A DNA stretch of 64,000 nt from Streptomyces tsukubensis (lineage in GTDB: Bacteria; Actinomycetota; Actinomycetes; Streptomycetales; Streptomycetaceae): the NCBI RefSeq assembly GCF_003932715.1, contig NZ_CP020700.1:744001-808000 (forward strand), read 5' to 3'. The position numbers and the translations under genes are program-made. The notes under the pieces are model-generated. The model worked only from the letters and a program-made list of their open reading frames with translations, was not told where the DNA came from and did no database searches. Shown piece by piece: positions 1-9,079 of the stretch (positions are counted from its first letter, which is position 1; every line of letters begins with the position of its first letter).

Positions 1-1
1 T

Positions 2-811
2 ATCGCGCAGGCCCGCTCGGCGGACGCGGATCCCGAGTACCTGCTGCTGACGGACGCGGACATCGCCCATGCCCCGGACAGTCTGCGGACCCTGGTGGCC
101 GCGGCCCGGGCGAACCGGCTCGATCTGGTGTCCCAGATGGCGCGGCTGCGGATCGCGGGATTCTGGGAGCGGCTCGTCGTGCCCGCGTTCGTCTGGTTCT
201 TCTGCCAGCTCTACCCCTTCCGTTGGGTCAACCGGCCCGCGGCGCGGACGGCCGCGGCGGCGGGCGGCTGTGTCCTGCTGAGCACGGCCGCGGTGGACCG
301 GGCGGGGCTGCCGGATGCGGTCCGGGGCGCGGTCATCGACGATGTGTCGCTGGCGCGGGCCGTGAAGCGGTCGGGGGGCCGGATCTGGCTGGGGCTGGCC
401 GGGGGCGTGATCAGTGTGCGGCCGTATCCCCGGCTCGCCGACCTGTGGCGGATGGTGGCCCGGAGCGCGTACGCCCAGCTGCGGTACAGCCCGCTGCTGC
501 TGGCGGGCACGGTGCCGGGGCTGCTGCTGGTGTATGCGGTGCCTTCGGTGGCGCTGGCCGCGGGGATCGTCGGCGGGGATCCGCTCGCCGCGGCGGCGGG
601 CGGCGCCGCGAAGGCGATCATGATCGTCACCTATCTGCCGATGCTGCGGTACTACCGGTGTTCTCCGCTGCTGGCGCTGGCGCTCCCGCCGACCGCACTG
701 CTGTATCTGGGGATGACGGTGGACTCGGCGGTCCAGCACTACCGGGGCCGGGGCGCGGCCTGGAAGGGGCGGGTGTACGCCCGTCCCGGGACCGCGCCCG
801 ACGGGGGCTAG
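2..811 (+). CDS. hpnB: Hopene-associated glycosyltransferase HpnB (3' part, start outside window)
   Basis: The frame is open from base 2 to a stop at 809-811, giving 269 residues that lack the N-terminus. It is a family 2 glycosyltransferase: the metal-binding TDAD motif lies at visible residues 17-20, followed by the conserved stretch LVSQMARLRIAGFWERL and later IDDVSLARAVKRSGG, the acidic acceptor-side motif. The last 110 residues form hydrophobic membrane segments. The order and wording of these motifs match HpnB, which is thought to glycosylate hopanoid lipids at the membrane. I infer that more hopanoid genes may lie upstream. The gene converges on the TerD-type gene with only 16 bp between stops. 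Confidence 0.85.
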   Translation: MAQARSADADPEYLLLTDADIAHAPDSLRTLVAAARANRLDLVSQMARLRIAGFWERLVVPAFVWFFCQLYPFRWVNRPAARTAAAAGGCVLLSTAAVDRAGLPDAVRGAVIDDVSLARAVKRSGGRIWLGLAGGVISVRPYPRLADLWRMVARSAYAQLRYSPLLLAGTVPGLLLVYAVPSVALAAGIVGGDPLAAAAGGAAKAIMIVTYLPMLRYYRCSPLLALALPPTALLYLGMTVDSAVQHYRGRGAAWKGRVYARPGTAPDGG

Positions 812-827
812 GTGTGTTGTTCCGGGG

Positions 828-2138
828 TCATTTGCGGCCGGGGGTCCAGTTCATTCCCCAGCCGTAGGCGTGGTCGACGGTCCGCTGGGGGCTGACACCG
901 CGCTGCGGTACGAGGAAGTTGGCCTCGCGCTGGACGACCAGGTCCGAACCGGTGTTGGTGATCAGGGCCAGGGCGCAGACGGTCGACGGGACGGTGCACT
1001 CGCCGAGGGAGAAGTCGATGGATGCGCCGTGCTGCGGCCGGAGGGTGACGGTGGCGTCGAGGTCGGCGAAGCTGCGGGCGCCCTCGTAGACCGTGACGAA
1101 GACGAGGATGCGCCGGAAGTCCCGGCTGTGGTCGAGATTGACGGTGAGGTTCTCGCCGGAGCTGCCTCCGGTGCGGTCGTCGCCGTCGAGGTGGATCCAC
1201 GGGGGCCGGTGGAGCGAGCCGAAGGCGTTGCCGAGGGCCTGGACGACCCCCTTGCTGCCGTCAGCGAGTTCGTAGAGGGCGCACAGGTCGAGGTCGAGGT
1301 CGCCGTGGAGGGCGATGGCGCGGCCGAGTTTGGCGCCCCAGCCCTTGAACTGCTTGCGGACCTGCCAGCTCAGATTGACCTTCAGCGCACCGGAGGTGCC
1401 GCCCTGTTTGGTCAGGGAGACGGTGGGTGCCTCCTTGGTGAGGGTGACCTTGGTCAGCCGCACGGGGGCGGAGGAGGGAGCGGGAGGAGCCGCGGGGGCG
1501 GGCCGAGGGGATGGCGGTACGGGCGCGGGGGCCGGGGTGCGGGTGGTGGCCGCAGGTGCGGGGGCCGCGGGCCGGGTGGTGACCGGGGGCGGCGGTGCGG
1601 CGGGCCGGGCGGCGTCCACGGTGATGCCGAAGTCCGTGGCCAGACCCGCGAGGCCGGTGCTGTACCCCTGTCCCACGGCCCGGAACTTCCAGGCGCCCTG
1701 ACGCCGGTACAGCTCACCCGCGAGAAGAGCGGTCTCGACGGTGGCGTCGGTGCTGTCGTAGCGGGCGAGTTCCGCACCCGACGCGGCGTCGACGACCCGG
1801 ACGGAGAGGCCGGGGACCCGGCCGAAGGACCCGCCGCCGGCGGAGGCCGCGAGGACGATCCGCCCGATGCCGGGTTCCACCCGGTCGAGATCGACGGCCA
1901 CCGCGTCGGTCGCCGTACCGGGCCCGGTCTCCCGCCCTTCGTGGCGGACGGCGCCCGAGGCGTGTTCGGGCTGGTTGTAGAAGACGAAGTCGCGGTCGGA
2001 GCGGACCCGGCCCGAGCCGGTGTCGAGCAGCAGTGCCGAAACGTCGACTTCGGGCACCGAGGGGCCGGTGCTCCAGGAGAGCTCGACGCGCACGCGCCGC
2101 GCGGTCACCGGAGTGTTGGCACCTTTGAGCATGGACAT
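828..2138 (-). CDS. TerD-family protein with two TerD domains joined by a Pro/Ala-rich linker
   Basis: This 436-residue protein opens with [11 protein letters not shown], the typical TerD start, and residues 1 to about 170 form one TerD domain with acidic calcium-site motifs such as DFVFYNQP. A Pro/Ala/Thr-rich linker covers about 180-225. A second domain (about 226-436) is more like TerA, with [15 protein letters not shown] and HLDGDDRTG as likely Ca2+-binding clusters. TerD proteins bind calcium and are tied to tellurite and stress responses and, in Streptomyces, to differentiation; the specific role here is not known. GGGGGAG precedes the ATG at a suitable distance. No other ter genes are adjacent, so a classical ter operon is not supported. 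Confidence 0.88.
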   Translation of the reverse strand: MSMLKGANTPVTARRVRVELSWSTGPSVPEVDVSALLLDTGSGRVRSDRDFVFYNQPEHASGAVRHEGRETGPGTATDAVAVDLDRVEPGIGRIVLAASAGGGSFGRVPGLSVRVVDAASGAELARYDSTDATVETALLAGELYRRQGAWKFRAVGQGYSTGLAGLATDFGITVDAARPAAPPPPVTTRPAAPAPAATTRTPAPAPVPPSPRPAPAAPPAPSSAPVRLTKVTLTKEAPTVSLTKQGGTSGALKVNLSWQVRKQFKGWGAKLGRAIALHGDLDLDLCALYELADGSKGVVQALGNAFGSLHRPPWIHLDGDDRTGGSSGENLTVNLDHSRDFRRILVFVTVYEGARSFADLDATVTLRPQHGASIDFSLGECTVPSTVCALALITNTGSDLVVQREANFLVPQRGVSPQRTVDHAYGWGMNWTPGRK

Positions 2139-2377
2139 GGAGCTCCCCCATCCCGTGAGTTCGGGGTCCCGGACCGTACACCGGCCGCCAACCTACTCCC
2201 GTGCCCCGCCGCACCCGGTCCGACCCGTCAGTAACCCGCCCTCAACTCGTCCTTTACAGGATCCTTGCGTTGTTGTGCGACCGATTTTCCCGCATTCGCT
2301 CACATTGGCGAGCCACGACCCGTGGCGTCCCGCGAAACAACCCCCTATCCGGACTCCCCAACCGACTACACAGGCCT

Positions 2378-2383
2378 TAACTT
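2378..2383 (+). promoter_or_regulatory. Possible -10 element for a leaderless DUF6643 transcript
   Basis: TAACTT lies 7 nt before the ATG at 2391, and no Shine-Dalgarno sequence precedes that ATG. This spacing suits a leaderless mRNA whose first base is at or near the start codon. I see no good -35 hexamer. Confidence 0.3.
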
Positions 2384-2390
2384 ATGAGCC

Positions 2391-2867
2391 ATGACCTCCC
2401 CCCGCTCCTCCTACGGCGGCGGTTACTACTCCGCACCCTCTTTCGCCGACACCCCTATCTACGACTCCCTGGTCGCGGAGCGGGGCACGCCTCAGATCGC
2501 CCCGATCCGAGTGCCTTCCGCCTACGACAACGGCAGCAGCGGCTATCTGCCGGCGCTCCCGGCGGCGCTTCCCGCCCTCCCGGCGGGTCCTTCGGCGGGT
2601 CAGCCCGCCCCGGCGTACGGCTACGGCCACCAGAGTCCGCAGCATCTCCAGCAGGCGGCGGCTCCCTATGCACCCCAGCAACAGCCGGTGCCCCCGCGGG
2701 GTTATCCGGGTCCGGGCGTGCCCCAGCAGCACCGTCCCGCCCCGACCGGCTACGAGGCGATGCGTCCGGCACCGCCCCGGCCCGCTCCTCCGCAGCCGGG
2801 CGGCCCGGCGGGCTACCACCCCCAGTACCAGCAGCAGCGCCCGTACCCCGGCGGCCAGGGGTACTGA
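2391..2867 (+). CDS. DUF6643 family protein, Gly/Pro/Tyr/Gln-rich
   Basis: The 158-residue product begins MTSPRSSYGGGYYSAPSF and has a conserved N-terminal segment TPIYDSLVAERGTPQIAPIR at about residues 21-40, which I recognise from the Streptomyces DUF6643 family. The rest is low-complexity, rich in Pro, Gln, Gly and Tyr (AYGYGHQSPQHLQQ, YHPQYQQQRPYPGG), probably disordered. There is no signal peptide or membrane segment. No function is known. The start has no Shine-Dalgarno sequence, so translation may be leaderless. The gene stands alone between the TerD-type gene and the beta-helix/AAA+ gene. Confidence 0.8.
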   Translation: MTSPRSSYGGGYYSAPSFADTPIYDSLVAERGTPQIAPIRVPSAYDNGSSGYLPALPAALPALPAGPSAGQPAPAYGYGHQSPQHLQQAAAPYAPQQQPVPPRGYPGPGVPQQHRPAPTGYEAMRPAPPRPAPPQPGGPAGYHPQYQQQRPYPGGQGY

Positions 2868-3139
2868 TCCCGGGGATGTGCCGGAGCACCGGCGGCGGTC
2901 GGTCGTGCCGGGGGGCGCCGCCCGGCCGCGGTGCCTCCGGTACGGCGCCCTGCCGCCACCTGGCGTGATGCTCGTCTCTGCCCGCTCGACAAACACCCTG
3001 CTGGCCTGGTGATTCGTCAACTGCTGTCACCGGCGCACGCTACGGTGGTGCGACCCGCTCCGGCGGGTCCTGAAGGCGCTGCGATTCCGGGGTCGCCGGG
3101 CGCGGTGCGCACACCACGAGGTGGGGGCAGAGCAGCACC

Positions 3140-5560
3140 ATGGCACAGGGCACGGTCCAGGTGACCCACACCGGCACGTCTCGCTGGCGGCGGCGCACCG
3201 GCGAGTACGCGTCGCTCACGGCCGCTTTGGAGGCCGCGGGGGACGGTGACGTCCTCACCGTGGCACCGGGCACCTACCGCGAGAACCTCGTGGTGCAGCG
3301 GGCCGTCACCCTGCGCGGGCCGGAGGGCTCGGTCGGTTCGGTGCGCATCGCGCCCGCCGACGGTGTGCCGCTGACCGTGCGCGCCGCCGCGACCGTACGG
3401 GACCTGTATGTGGAGGGGCAGGATCCGACCGCGCCCGCGCTGCTGGTCGAGGAGGGTACGCCGGAGCTTTCGGATCTGCGGATCTCCACGCGCTCGGCGG
3501 CCGGTATAGAGGTGCGGGGCGGGGCCCGCCCCACGGTGCGCCGGGTCGCCGTCGACAATCCCGCCGGGGTCGGGATCGCCGTACTGGACGGCGGGGGCGG
3601 GGTGTTCGAGGAGTGCGAGATCGTCGCGGCGGGCCGGTCCGGTGTCTCCGTACGGGACGGCGGGCGTCCCCGGCTGGAGCGCTGCCGGATCCACCACGCC
3701 TCCGACGCCGGGCTGAGCGTCACCGGTGACGGCAGTGTGCTGGAGGCCGTCGACTGCGAGGTGTACGAGGTCAAGGGCGCGGGCGTGCAGGTGACGGGCC
3801 GGGCGGCGGCACATCTCGAAGGCTCCCGGGTGCACCGCACCTCCGGCGACGGTGTCACGCTCGACACCGACGCCGTGCTCACGCTCTCCGACTGCGATAT
3901 CCACGACGTCCCGGAGAACGGCATCGACCTGCGGTCGCGTTCGGTGCTCACGCTCACCCGCTCGACGGTCCGCCGGTTCGGCCGCAACGGTCTCTCCGTC
4001 TGGGATCCGGGCACCCGGGTCGATGCCAACCAGTGCGAGATATACGACAGCACCGGCGACTATCCCGCGGTGTGGATCAGCGACGGTGCGACAGCGGTAC
4101 TGGACTCCTGCCGGGTGCACGACGTACCGGACGCCCTGTTCGTCCTGGACCGCGGCTCCCGCGCGGACGTGGTGGACAGCGACCTCTCCCAGATCCGCAA
4201 TACGGCGGTGTCCGTCAGCGACGGCGCGACGGCACAGCTCGACGACTGCCGGATCGCCCAGGCCTCCACCGGCGCCTGGTTCCGCGACCACGGCAGCGGG
4301 GGAACCCTCAACAACTGCACGATCGACACGGCACAGACCGGAGTGATCGTCACCAAGGGCGCGGATCCCGTCATCGAGCGGTGCACGGTCACGGCACCCG
4401 CCGAGGCCGGTTTCTACGTCTCCGCCGAAGGCCGGGGCACCTTCCGCGACTGCCGGGTCACCGGCAGCGGGGGTTACGGCTTCCATGTGATGGAGGGCTG
4501 CCGCACGGCCCTGAGCCGCTGCCGTACCGAGCGGTGCGCCCGCGGCGGCTACGAATTCACCGAGACGGCGCTGCTGACCGTCGAGGACTGCACGGGCGAC
4601 GAATCGGCGGTACGGGCCCCGGCCGCGATGACCGCCCCCGCGGCCCCGGCCGGCTCCGCCCCCGCGGCGGCGGCGAGCGTGCCGGGACTCCTGACGACCG
4701 TCCCCGCTCCGGCGGTACCCCCGCAGCCCGTGGAACCGGCGCCCGCGGCCCGGGTCTCCGACGAGGTCCTCGGCGAACTCGACGCCCTGGTCGGTCTGGA
4801 GAGCGTGAAGCGGGAGGTCCGCTCGCTGATCAACATGATCGAAGTGGGCCGCCGCCGCCGGGAGGCCGGGCTCAAGGCGGCGTCCGTCCGGCGGCATCTC
4901 GTCTTCACCGGCTCCCCGGGCACCGGCAAGACCACCGTGGCCCGGCTCTACGGCGAGATCCTGGCCGCCCTCGGCGTCCTCGAACGCGGCCATCTCGTCG
5001 AAGTCTCCCGGGTGGACCTGGTCGGCGAGCACATCGGCTCGACCGCGATCCGCACCCAGGAGGCCTTCGAACGGGCCCGCGGCGGGGTCCTCTTCATCGA
5101 CGAGGCGTACGCCCTCTCCCCCGAGGACTCCGGCCGGGACTTCGGCAAGGAGGCCATCGACACCCTGGTGAAGCTGATGGAGGACCACCGGGACGCGGTG
5201 GTCGTGATCGTCGCCGGTTACACCGCGGAGATGGAGCGGTTCCTCGCGGTCAACCCCGGGGTGGCGTCCCGGTTCTCCCGGACCATCACCTTCCAGGACT
5301 ACGACGCGGAAGAGCTGCTGCGGATCGTCCGCCGACAGGCCGACGAGCACGAGTACCGGCTCGCGGACGGCACCGCCGACGCCCTCCTCGCCTACTTCGG
5401 CAAACTGCCCAAGGGCCCGGCGTTCGGCAACGGCAGGACCGCGCGCCAGACCTTCGAGTCGATGGTCGAACGGCACGCGGGCCGGGTCTCCGAACTGGCG
5501 GAGGCCGACACCGACGCCCTCACCCTGCTCTACCCGGACGATCTGCCCGAGCCGGTGTGA
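3140..5560 (+). CDS. Right-handed parallel beta-helix / CbxX-type AAA+ ATPase fusion protein
   Basis: This 806-residue protein joins two unlike parts. Residues about 15-480 are repeated short units of the CRHxxxxGxx and SxCxIHDxxxxG type (for example [19 protein letters not shown]), the pattern of a pectate-lyase-like right-handed beta-helix. An Ala/Pro linker follows at about 490-540. The C-terminus is an AAA+ module of the CbxX/CfqX (also EccA) type: [11 protein letters not shown], Walker A GSPGTGKT near residue 590, Walker [11 protein letters not shown] near 650, and sensor/arginine region [11 protein letters not shown]. It is probably cytosolic because no signal peptide is seen. I infer that the helix binds an elongated partner that the AAA+ part remodels. 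Its 3' end overlaps the convergent membrane-hydrolase gene by 41 bp. Confidence 0.9.
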   Translation: MAQGTVQVTHTGTSRWRRRTGEYASLTAALEAAGDGDVLTVAPGTYRENLVVQRAVTLRGPEGSVGSVRIAPADGVPLTVRAAATVRDLYVEGQDPTAPALLVEEGTPELSDLRISTRSAAGIEVRGGARPTVRRVAVDNPAGVGIAVLDGGGGVFEECEIVAAGRSGVSVRDGGRPRLERCRIHHASDAGLSVTGDGSVLEAVDCEVYEVKGAGVQVTGRAAAHLEGSRVHRTSGDGVTLDTDAVLTLSDCDIHDVPENGIDLRSRSVLTLTRSTVRRFGRNGLSVWDPGTRVDANQCEIYDSTGDYPAVWISDGATAVLDSCRVHDVPDALFVLDRGSRADVVDSDLSQIRNTAVSVSDGATAQLDDCRIAQASTGAWFRDHGSGGTLNNCTIDTAQTGVIVTKGADPVIERCTVTAPAEAGFYVSAEGRGTFRDCRVTGSGGYGFHVMEGCRTALSRCRTERCARGGYEFTETALLTVEDCTGDESAVRAPAAMTAPAAPAGSAPAAAASVPGLLTTVPAPAVPPQPVEPAPAARVSDEVLGELDALVGLESVKREVRSLINMIEVGRRRREAGLKAASVRRHLVFTGSPGTGKTTVARLYGEILAALGVLERGHLVEVSRVDLVGEHIGSTAIRTQEAFERARGGVLFIDEAYALSPEDSGRDFGKEAIDTLVKLMEDHRDAVVVIVAGYTAEMERFLAVNPGVASRFSRTITFQDYDAEELLRIVRRQADEHEYRLADGTADALLAYFGKLPKGPAFGNGRTARQTFESMVERHAGRVSELAEADTDALTLLYPDDLPEPV

Positions 5561-8081
5561 CCCGGCCGCGACCGGACCGCTCCCCCACCGGTCCCGGCTG
5601 GCGCGGTACGCCCGGGATCAGCCGGAGCAGTTCGCCGCGGGCCGCCGCGAACGCCGGATCGGCCTGGTAGTCGGAGTGCCCGAGGACCGGCTCGGGAAGC
5701 GGATGGCGGACGGACCTGCCGTAGGCCAGGGGGTCCTTCAGGGCGGGCCGGTCGGGCGCGGGCCGGTCCCCGGCGGCCACCAGCACCGGTCCGCCGATCG
5801 GGTCGGTGCGGCGGTGGAGATTGCTCCAGCAGTGCACCTCGTCCCGGAGCAGGGCGAGCGCCTCGGGTCCGAAGTAGGCGGGGAACCACCGCCCGTACAG
5901 CCGCTCCAGCGGTGAACCGTACGTCAGCAGCGCCACCCGGCCGCGGACCTCGGGCGGCAGCTGCCAGACCGCCGCCGCGGCGAGCACACTGCCCTGCGAG
6001 TGGCCGGAGATGACGAGCCGACCGCCGCGGTGCCGGGTGCTCTCGGTCCAGGTGCACATCCGCCACGTCAGATCCGGTACGGCGCGTTCCGCATAGCAGG
6101 GGGGTGCGAACGGGTGCGCGGCGCGCGGCCAGAAGGTGCCCACGTCCCACAGGATTCCGATGGTGCGCCGGGCGGACGGATCCCGGTAGGCGCGCCGCCC
6201 CCAGGCGACGAAGAATATGGCACCGGCACCGATCAGCCAGGACCCCAGGGACTGGGCGGTCTCCGCGACGGCTTCGGCGAAACCGCCGTCGAAGGCCCGG
6301 CCCGGCACATCGCCGCTGCGCCAGGCCCCAACCACGGCGACGGCGCCGAGGACGACGGTGGCCGCCGCGACCACGCCGACGGCGAGCGGGGCAGTGTCGG
6401 TGATCCCGGCTGCGGCCCGTACCCGGGCGATGGTCCGGGTACGGATCGCGTCGGGACGCCAGCCGTTGTCACCGAGCCTGGCCGCGCCGGGCGTGGTCCA
6501 TCCGCACTCCGCCGCCTCGTACTCCGCCTCCACCTCCGGTGCCAGCCGGCGGGCCGTCAGCCAGGTCCGCAGGAGGAGGGCGAGGACGGGCACGAGCAGC
6601 AGCACCAGCAGGACCGGGATCACCGAAGCCTGCCAGCTCAGCAGGGTCGGCGGGGCGGGGACGGAACCGTCGGCCCCGGGGGTCCCGGAACCGTCGAGCC
6701 GGTCGGCCGCCCACTGTGCCGTACCACCGGTCATCACCCCGCCCAGGGCGCAGGCCAGGACCGTGACCGCGGGTCCGCCCAGACCGCCGAGGACGCTGCG
6801 GGCGTGCCGGGCGCGGCGCTGGAGGACGACGGCGACCACCGCGAGCGCCAGGGCGAGTCCGCTCTGGGCCAGGGCGAGCAGCCCGAAGACCGAGGTGCCG
6901 GGCAGGACGCCGCCGGACACCCAGTCCGGGCGCGGCCGGGCGGCGTACAGCAGGGAGAGGGCGAGCAGGGTGAGCGCCGCGCCGGGCAGGGCGGTGACGG
7001 CGGTCCGGTCGGCGCGGGCGTCGAAGCGGCGTTCGGTACGGCCGCGGCGGAAGACCACCCAGACCACCGTGGTCAGACCGAGGACCAGGCCGGCTTCGAG
7101 GGCCCGGCCCCACAGGGCCAGGAGTCCGGCGTCACCGGCGCGGTCGTGGCGGCTCGTGGCAAGGGTGACGGCCCCGGCGACGGTGAGGAATCCGGCGGCG
7201 GTATGGGCGGCGCGCAGCCGGGCGACATGGCGGCGGCCGTACCAGAATCCGGGGCGGCCGAGGGCGGGCCGGAGCACCGGTGCGGGCGGGCTGGAGCGGG
7301 GCGCGTGGCCGCCGTCCTCGTCACCGTCACCGTAGTTGTCTTCGTCCTCGTGGTCGCCGGGTTCATGGCCGGTCTCCTCCTCGACCTCGGGTTCCCGCTC
7401 GGGCCCTTGGTCGTCGGCCGGGCCGGTGCGACCGTCGGGCACATCGGCGCCGGTCGGCGGGCGCTGGGACTCGTAGGCGCTCCAGGTCCGGTGGGAGAGG
7501 TACCACAGCAGTCCGACGAGGGCTGCCGGGATCAGCGCGGCGAGCGCGAGGCGGCGGCCGGGCTGGGACCACCAGCCTTCGCGGTCGGCCGCGAGGAAGC
7601 CGAGCCACGACCGGCCTTCGGTGCATCCGGTGGCCCCGGCGCACTGCCAGGCGACCAGGTCGAGCGCCACCTCGCAGGCGGCGGCCGTCATCAGCACGGT
7701 CAGACTGAGCGCGACCAGCCGCACCAGCGCCCCGTAGAGCCGCATCGTCCGCGCCCGGCCGCGGGCCCGCGGCCGCATCCAGTGGGCGAGGTTGGCGACC
7801 ATGAAGGGGAGCAGCAGCAGCCAGAGGGCGCGGGCGCTGTTGCCGGAGGTCAGGTTGGACCAGCAGTACGCCTCGGGGACGGGCTCGCCGTCGCTGCGCG
7901 CGGGGTCCGACTCGGCGTGGACGTCGTCGGCGCGGCGGAAGACGGCGGCCTTGTCGTCACCGGATATCCGGACCGTGCGGGGATCCCCGAGCATGCCCTC
8001 CGGGGTGGCTCCGCCCACACCGTGCACCAGCAGTTCCAGCGCCGGCCCTGGGCCGTTGGAGGTCGGGGGTTCAGCGGACAC
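5520..8081 (-). CDS. Large multi-pass membrane protein with lipase-like GHSQGS motif
   Basis: The 853-residue product starts [31 protein letters not shown] resembles the oxyanion strand of alpha/beta hydrolases. Several hydrophobic segments follow (about 80-200, 280-470, 500-530, 580-650), broken by an acidic hydrophilic stretch near 225-265 ([20 protein letters not shown]). Near residue 695 is [14 protein letters not shown], a classical nucleophile elbow with Ser, and later [19 protein letters not shown] and DPIGG, compatible with the acid and His region. So the hydrolase fold appears split around membrane helices. I infer a membrane lipase/esterase of unknown substrate. Its 3' end overlaps the preceding AAA+ gene by 41 bp. 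Confidence 0.85.
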   Translation of the reverse strand: MSAEPPTSNGPGPALELLVHGVGGATPEGMLGDPRTVRISGDDKAAVFRRADDVHAESDPARSDGEPVPEAYCWSNLTSGNSARALWLLLLPFMVANLAHWMRPRARGRARTMRLYGALVRLVALSLTVLMTAAACEVALDLVAWQCAGATGCTEGRSWLGFLAADREGWWSQPGRRLALAALIPAALVGLLWYLSHRTWSAYESQRPPTGADVPDGRTGPADDQGPEREPEVEEETGHEPGDHEDEDNYGDGDEDGGHAPRSSPPAPVLRPALGRPGFWYGRRHVARLRAAHTAAGFLTVAGAVTLATSRHDRAGDAGLLALWGRALEAGLVLGLTTVVWVVFRRGRTERRFDARADRTAVTALPGAALTLLALSLLYAARPRPDWVSGGVLPGTSVFGLLALAQSGLALALAVVAVVLQRRARHARSVLGGLGGPAVTVLACALGGVMTGGTAQWAADRLDGSGTPGADGSVPAPPTLLSWQASVIPVLLVLLLVPVLALLLRTWLTARRLAPEVEAEYEAAECGWTTPGAARLGDNGWRPDAIRTRTIARVRAAAGITDTAPLAVGVVAAATVVLGAVAVVGAWRSGDVPGRAFDGGFAEAVAETAQSLGSWLIGAGAIFFVAWGRRAYRDPSARRTIGILWDVGTFWPRAAHPFAPPCYAERAVPDLTWRMCTWTESTRHRGGRLVISGHSQGSVLAAAAVWQLPPEVRGRVALLTYGSPLERLYGRWFPAYFGPEALALLRDEVHCWSNLHRRTDPIGGPVLVAAGDRPAPDRPALKDPLAYGRSVRHPLPEPVLGHSDYQADPAFAAARGELLRLIPGVPRQPGPVGERSGRGRVTPARADRPGRAG

Positions 8082-8328
8082 TTCGGCGGCTCGCTCTCGG
8101 ACGGCGGCGGGTGGGGTACGGGGCGCGGTGCGGGCGCCACGGTGCGGCGCCCCGGATTCTGACAGCTCCCGGCCGCGGGGTCACGGAGTCGGAGCGTCTC
8201 GCGCGGGACGGATCGTGACAGGATGGTTTTCCCGGCCGGGTGTTCGTACGGGTGTGCCGGAGGGCGGCGGCCGGACGGCGGGCCGCGGCGGTCGCGGCAC
8301 GGGCGGCGACGAAGGGACCGGCTCCGCG
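8082..8328. other. Non-coding upstream region of the membrane hydrolase gene
   Basis: With the mini-gene that follows, this fills the 387 bp between two divergent genes. It must hold the start signals of both directions. I see no clear promoter hexamers, palindrome or further gene in it. Confidence 0.4.
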
Positions 8329-8472
8329 GTGACGGAACGACAGAACCTGCTTCTCGACGGGATGCGGCGGCACGGCCGGGCGTCGGTCGATGAACTCCCC
8401 CACGGGCTCCGGGTCCCGGACCCGGTCGTACGCCGGGGTGAGCCCGCGGGCAGGGCCGGGTCCGCGCCGTGA
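8329..8472 (+). CDS. Mini-gene for a 47-residue DeoR-like helix-turn-helix peptide
   Basis: Starting from GTG, the frame encodes VTERQNLLLDGMRRHGRASV followed by DELPHGLRVPDPVVRRGE. This closely follows the N-terminal HTH of DeoR-family repressors (ERQxxILxxLxxxGRxSVxELAxxLxVSxxTVRRDL). It stops right after the recognition helix, with no wing or sensor domain. Its TGA overlaps the GTG of the SRPBCC gene as GTGA, the usual sign of translational coupling, which argues for a real gene rather than a chance frame. A plausible but distant AAGGGA lies at 8312-8317. It could be a decayed regulator or a stand-alone HTH peptide. Some DeoR-consensus positions are changed (LPHGL for LAxxL). Confidence 0.5.
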   Translation: MTERQNLLLDGMRRHGRASVDELPHGLRVPDPVVRRGEPAGRAGSAP

Positions 8473-8900
8473 CCGCGTTCCGGCTGGAGCGTACGGTCGC
8501 GTACGGGACGGCGGAGGCATGGCGGCGGGTCACCGACTGGCGGGCCCATGCGGCGCTGATGCCGTGGACGGCGCTGACGTCCGTGGTGCCCGAACCGCCG
8601 GGCCCGGGGACGGTGTTCACCGTGCGGACGGGGGTGGGCCGGGCCGGGTTCGACGATCCGATGGAGATCGTGGAGTGGTCACCGCCGTCCGGAGCCGGTC
8701 CCGGCCGGTTCCGGCTGGTGAAGCGGGGCCGGGTGATCCGGGGGTGGGCCGTGGTCGAGGTGCGTCCCGAGGGGTCCGGATCGGTGGTGGTGTGGACGGA
8801 GGAGGCACGGCTGCGCGGAGTGCCGGGCCGGCTGAGCGCACGGGTGGGGCGCGTGCTGTTCGGACGGGCGCTGGACGCGCTGCTGCGGAACGCCGGGTAG
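8469..8900 (+). CDS. SRPBCC family protein (polyketide cyclase/START-like fold)
   Basis: The 143-residue product has the SRPBCC pattern: a first strand FRLERTVAYGTAEAWRRVTDW with the WxxxxDWRAH helix, a turn around PGTVFTVRTGVGRAGFDD, strand MEIVEWSPP and a long C-terminal helix RLSARVGRVLFGRALDALLRN. Such proteins bind hydrophobic ligands in a helix-grip cavity. No catalytic residue points to a specific reaction. It is soluble. The GTG start overlaps the stop of the HTH mini-gene, so the two are probably expressed together. Confidence 0.85.
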   Translation: MTAFRLERTVAYGTAEAWRRVTDWRAHAALMPWTALTSVVPEPPGPGTVFTVRTGVGRAGFDDPMEIVEWSPPSGAGPGRFRLVKRGRVIRGWAVVEVRPEGSGSVVVWTEEARLRGVPGRLSARVGRVLFGRALDALLRNAG

Positions 8901-9079
8901 CCTCCGGAGCCCGTTCCGTCCGCCGTGCGTGCTTCCGGCGGGCCTGCGACCGGTGTGACGTCCCATGATCCACTCGTTGGACGGGGCGAGCGGGTCCGCC
9001 CCGTGCGCACTGCAACCGTGCCGGGCGCGGGGTGTCCGGACCCGTGAGTCGTCCGCGCACCCCGGAAGGGCCGGCCCCG

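Noticed and set aside
3017..5476. 819-codon open frame on the minus strand opposite the beta-helix/AAA+ gene
   Set aside because: High-GC DNA leaves antisense frames open. The plus-strand frame has clear domains and motifs, while the antisense translation is low-complexity Gly/Asp/Val and Arg with no motifs.
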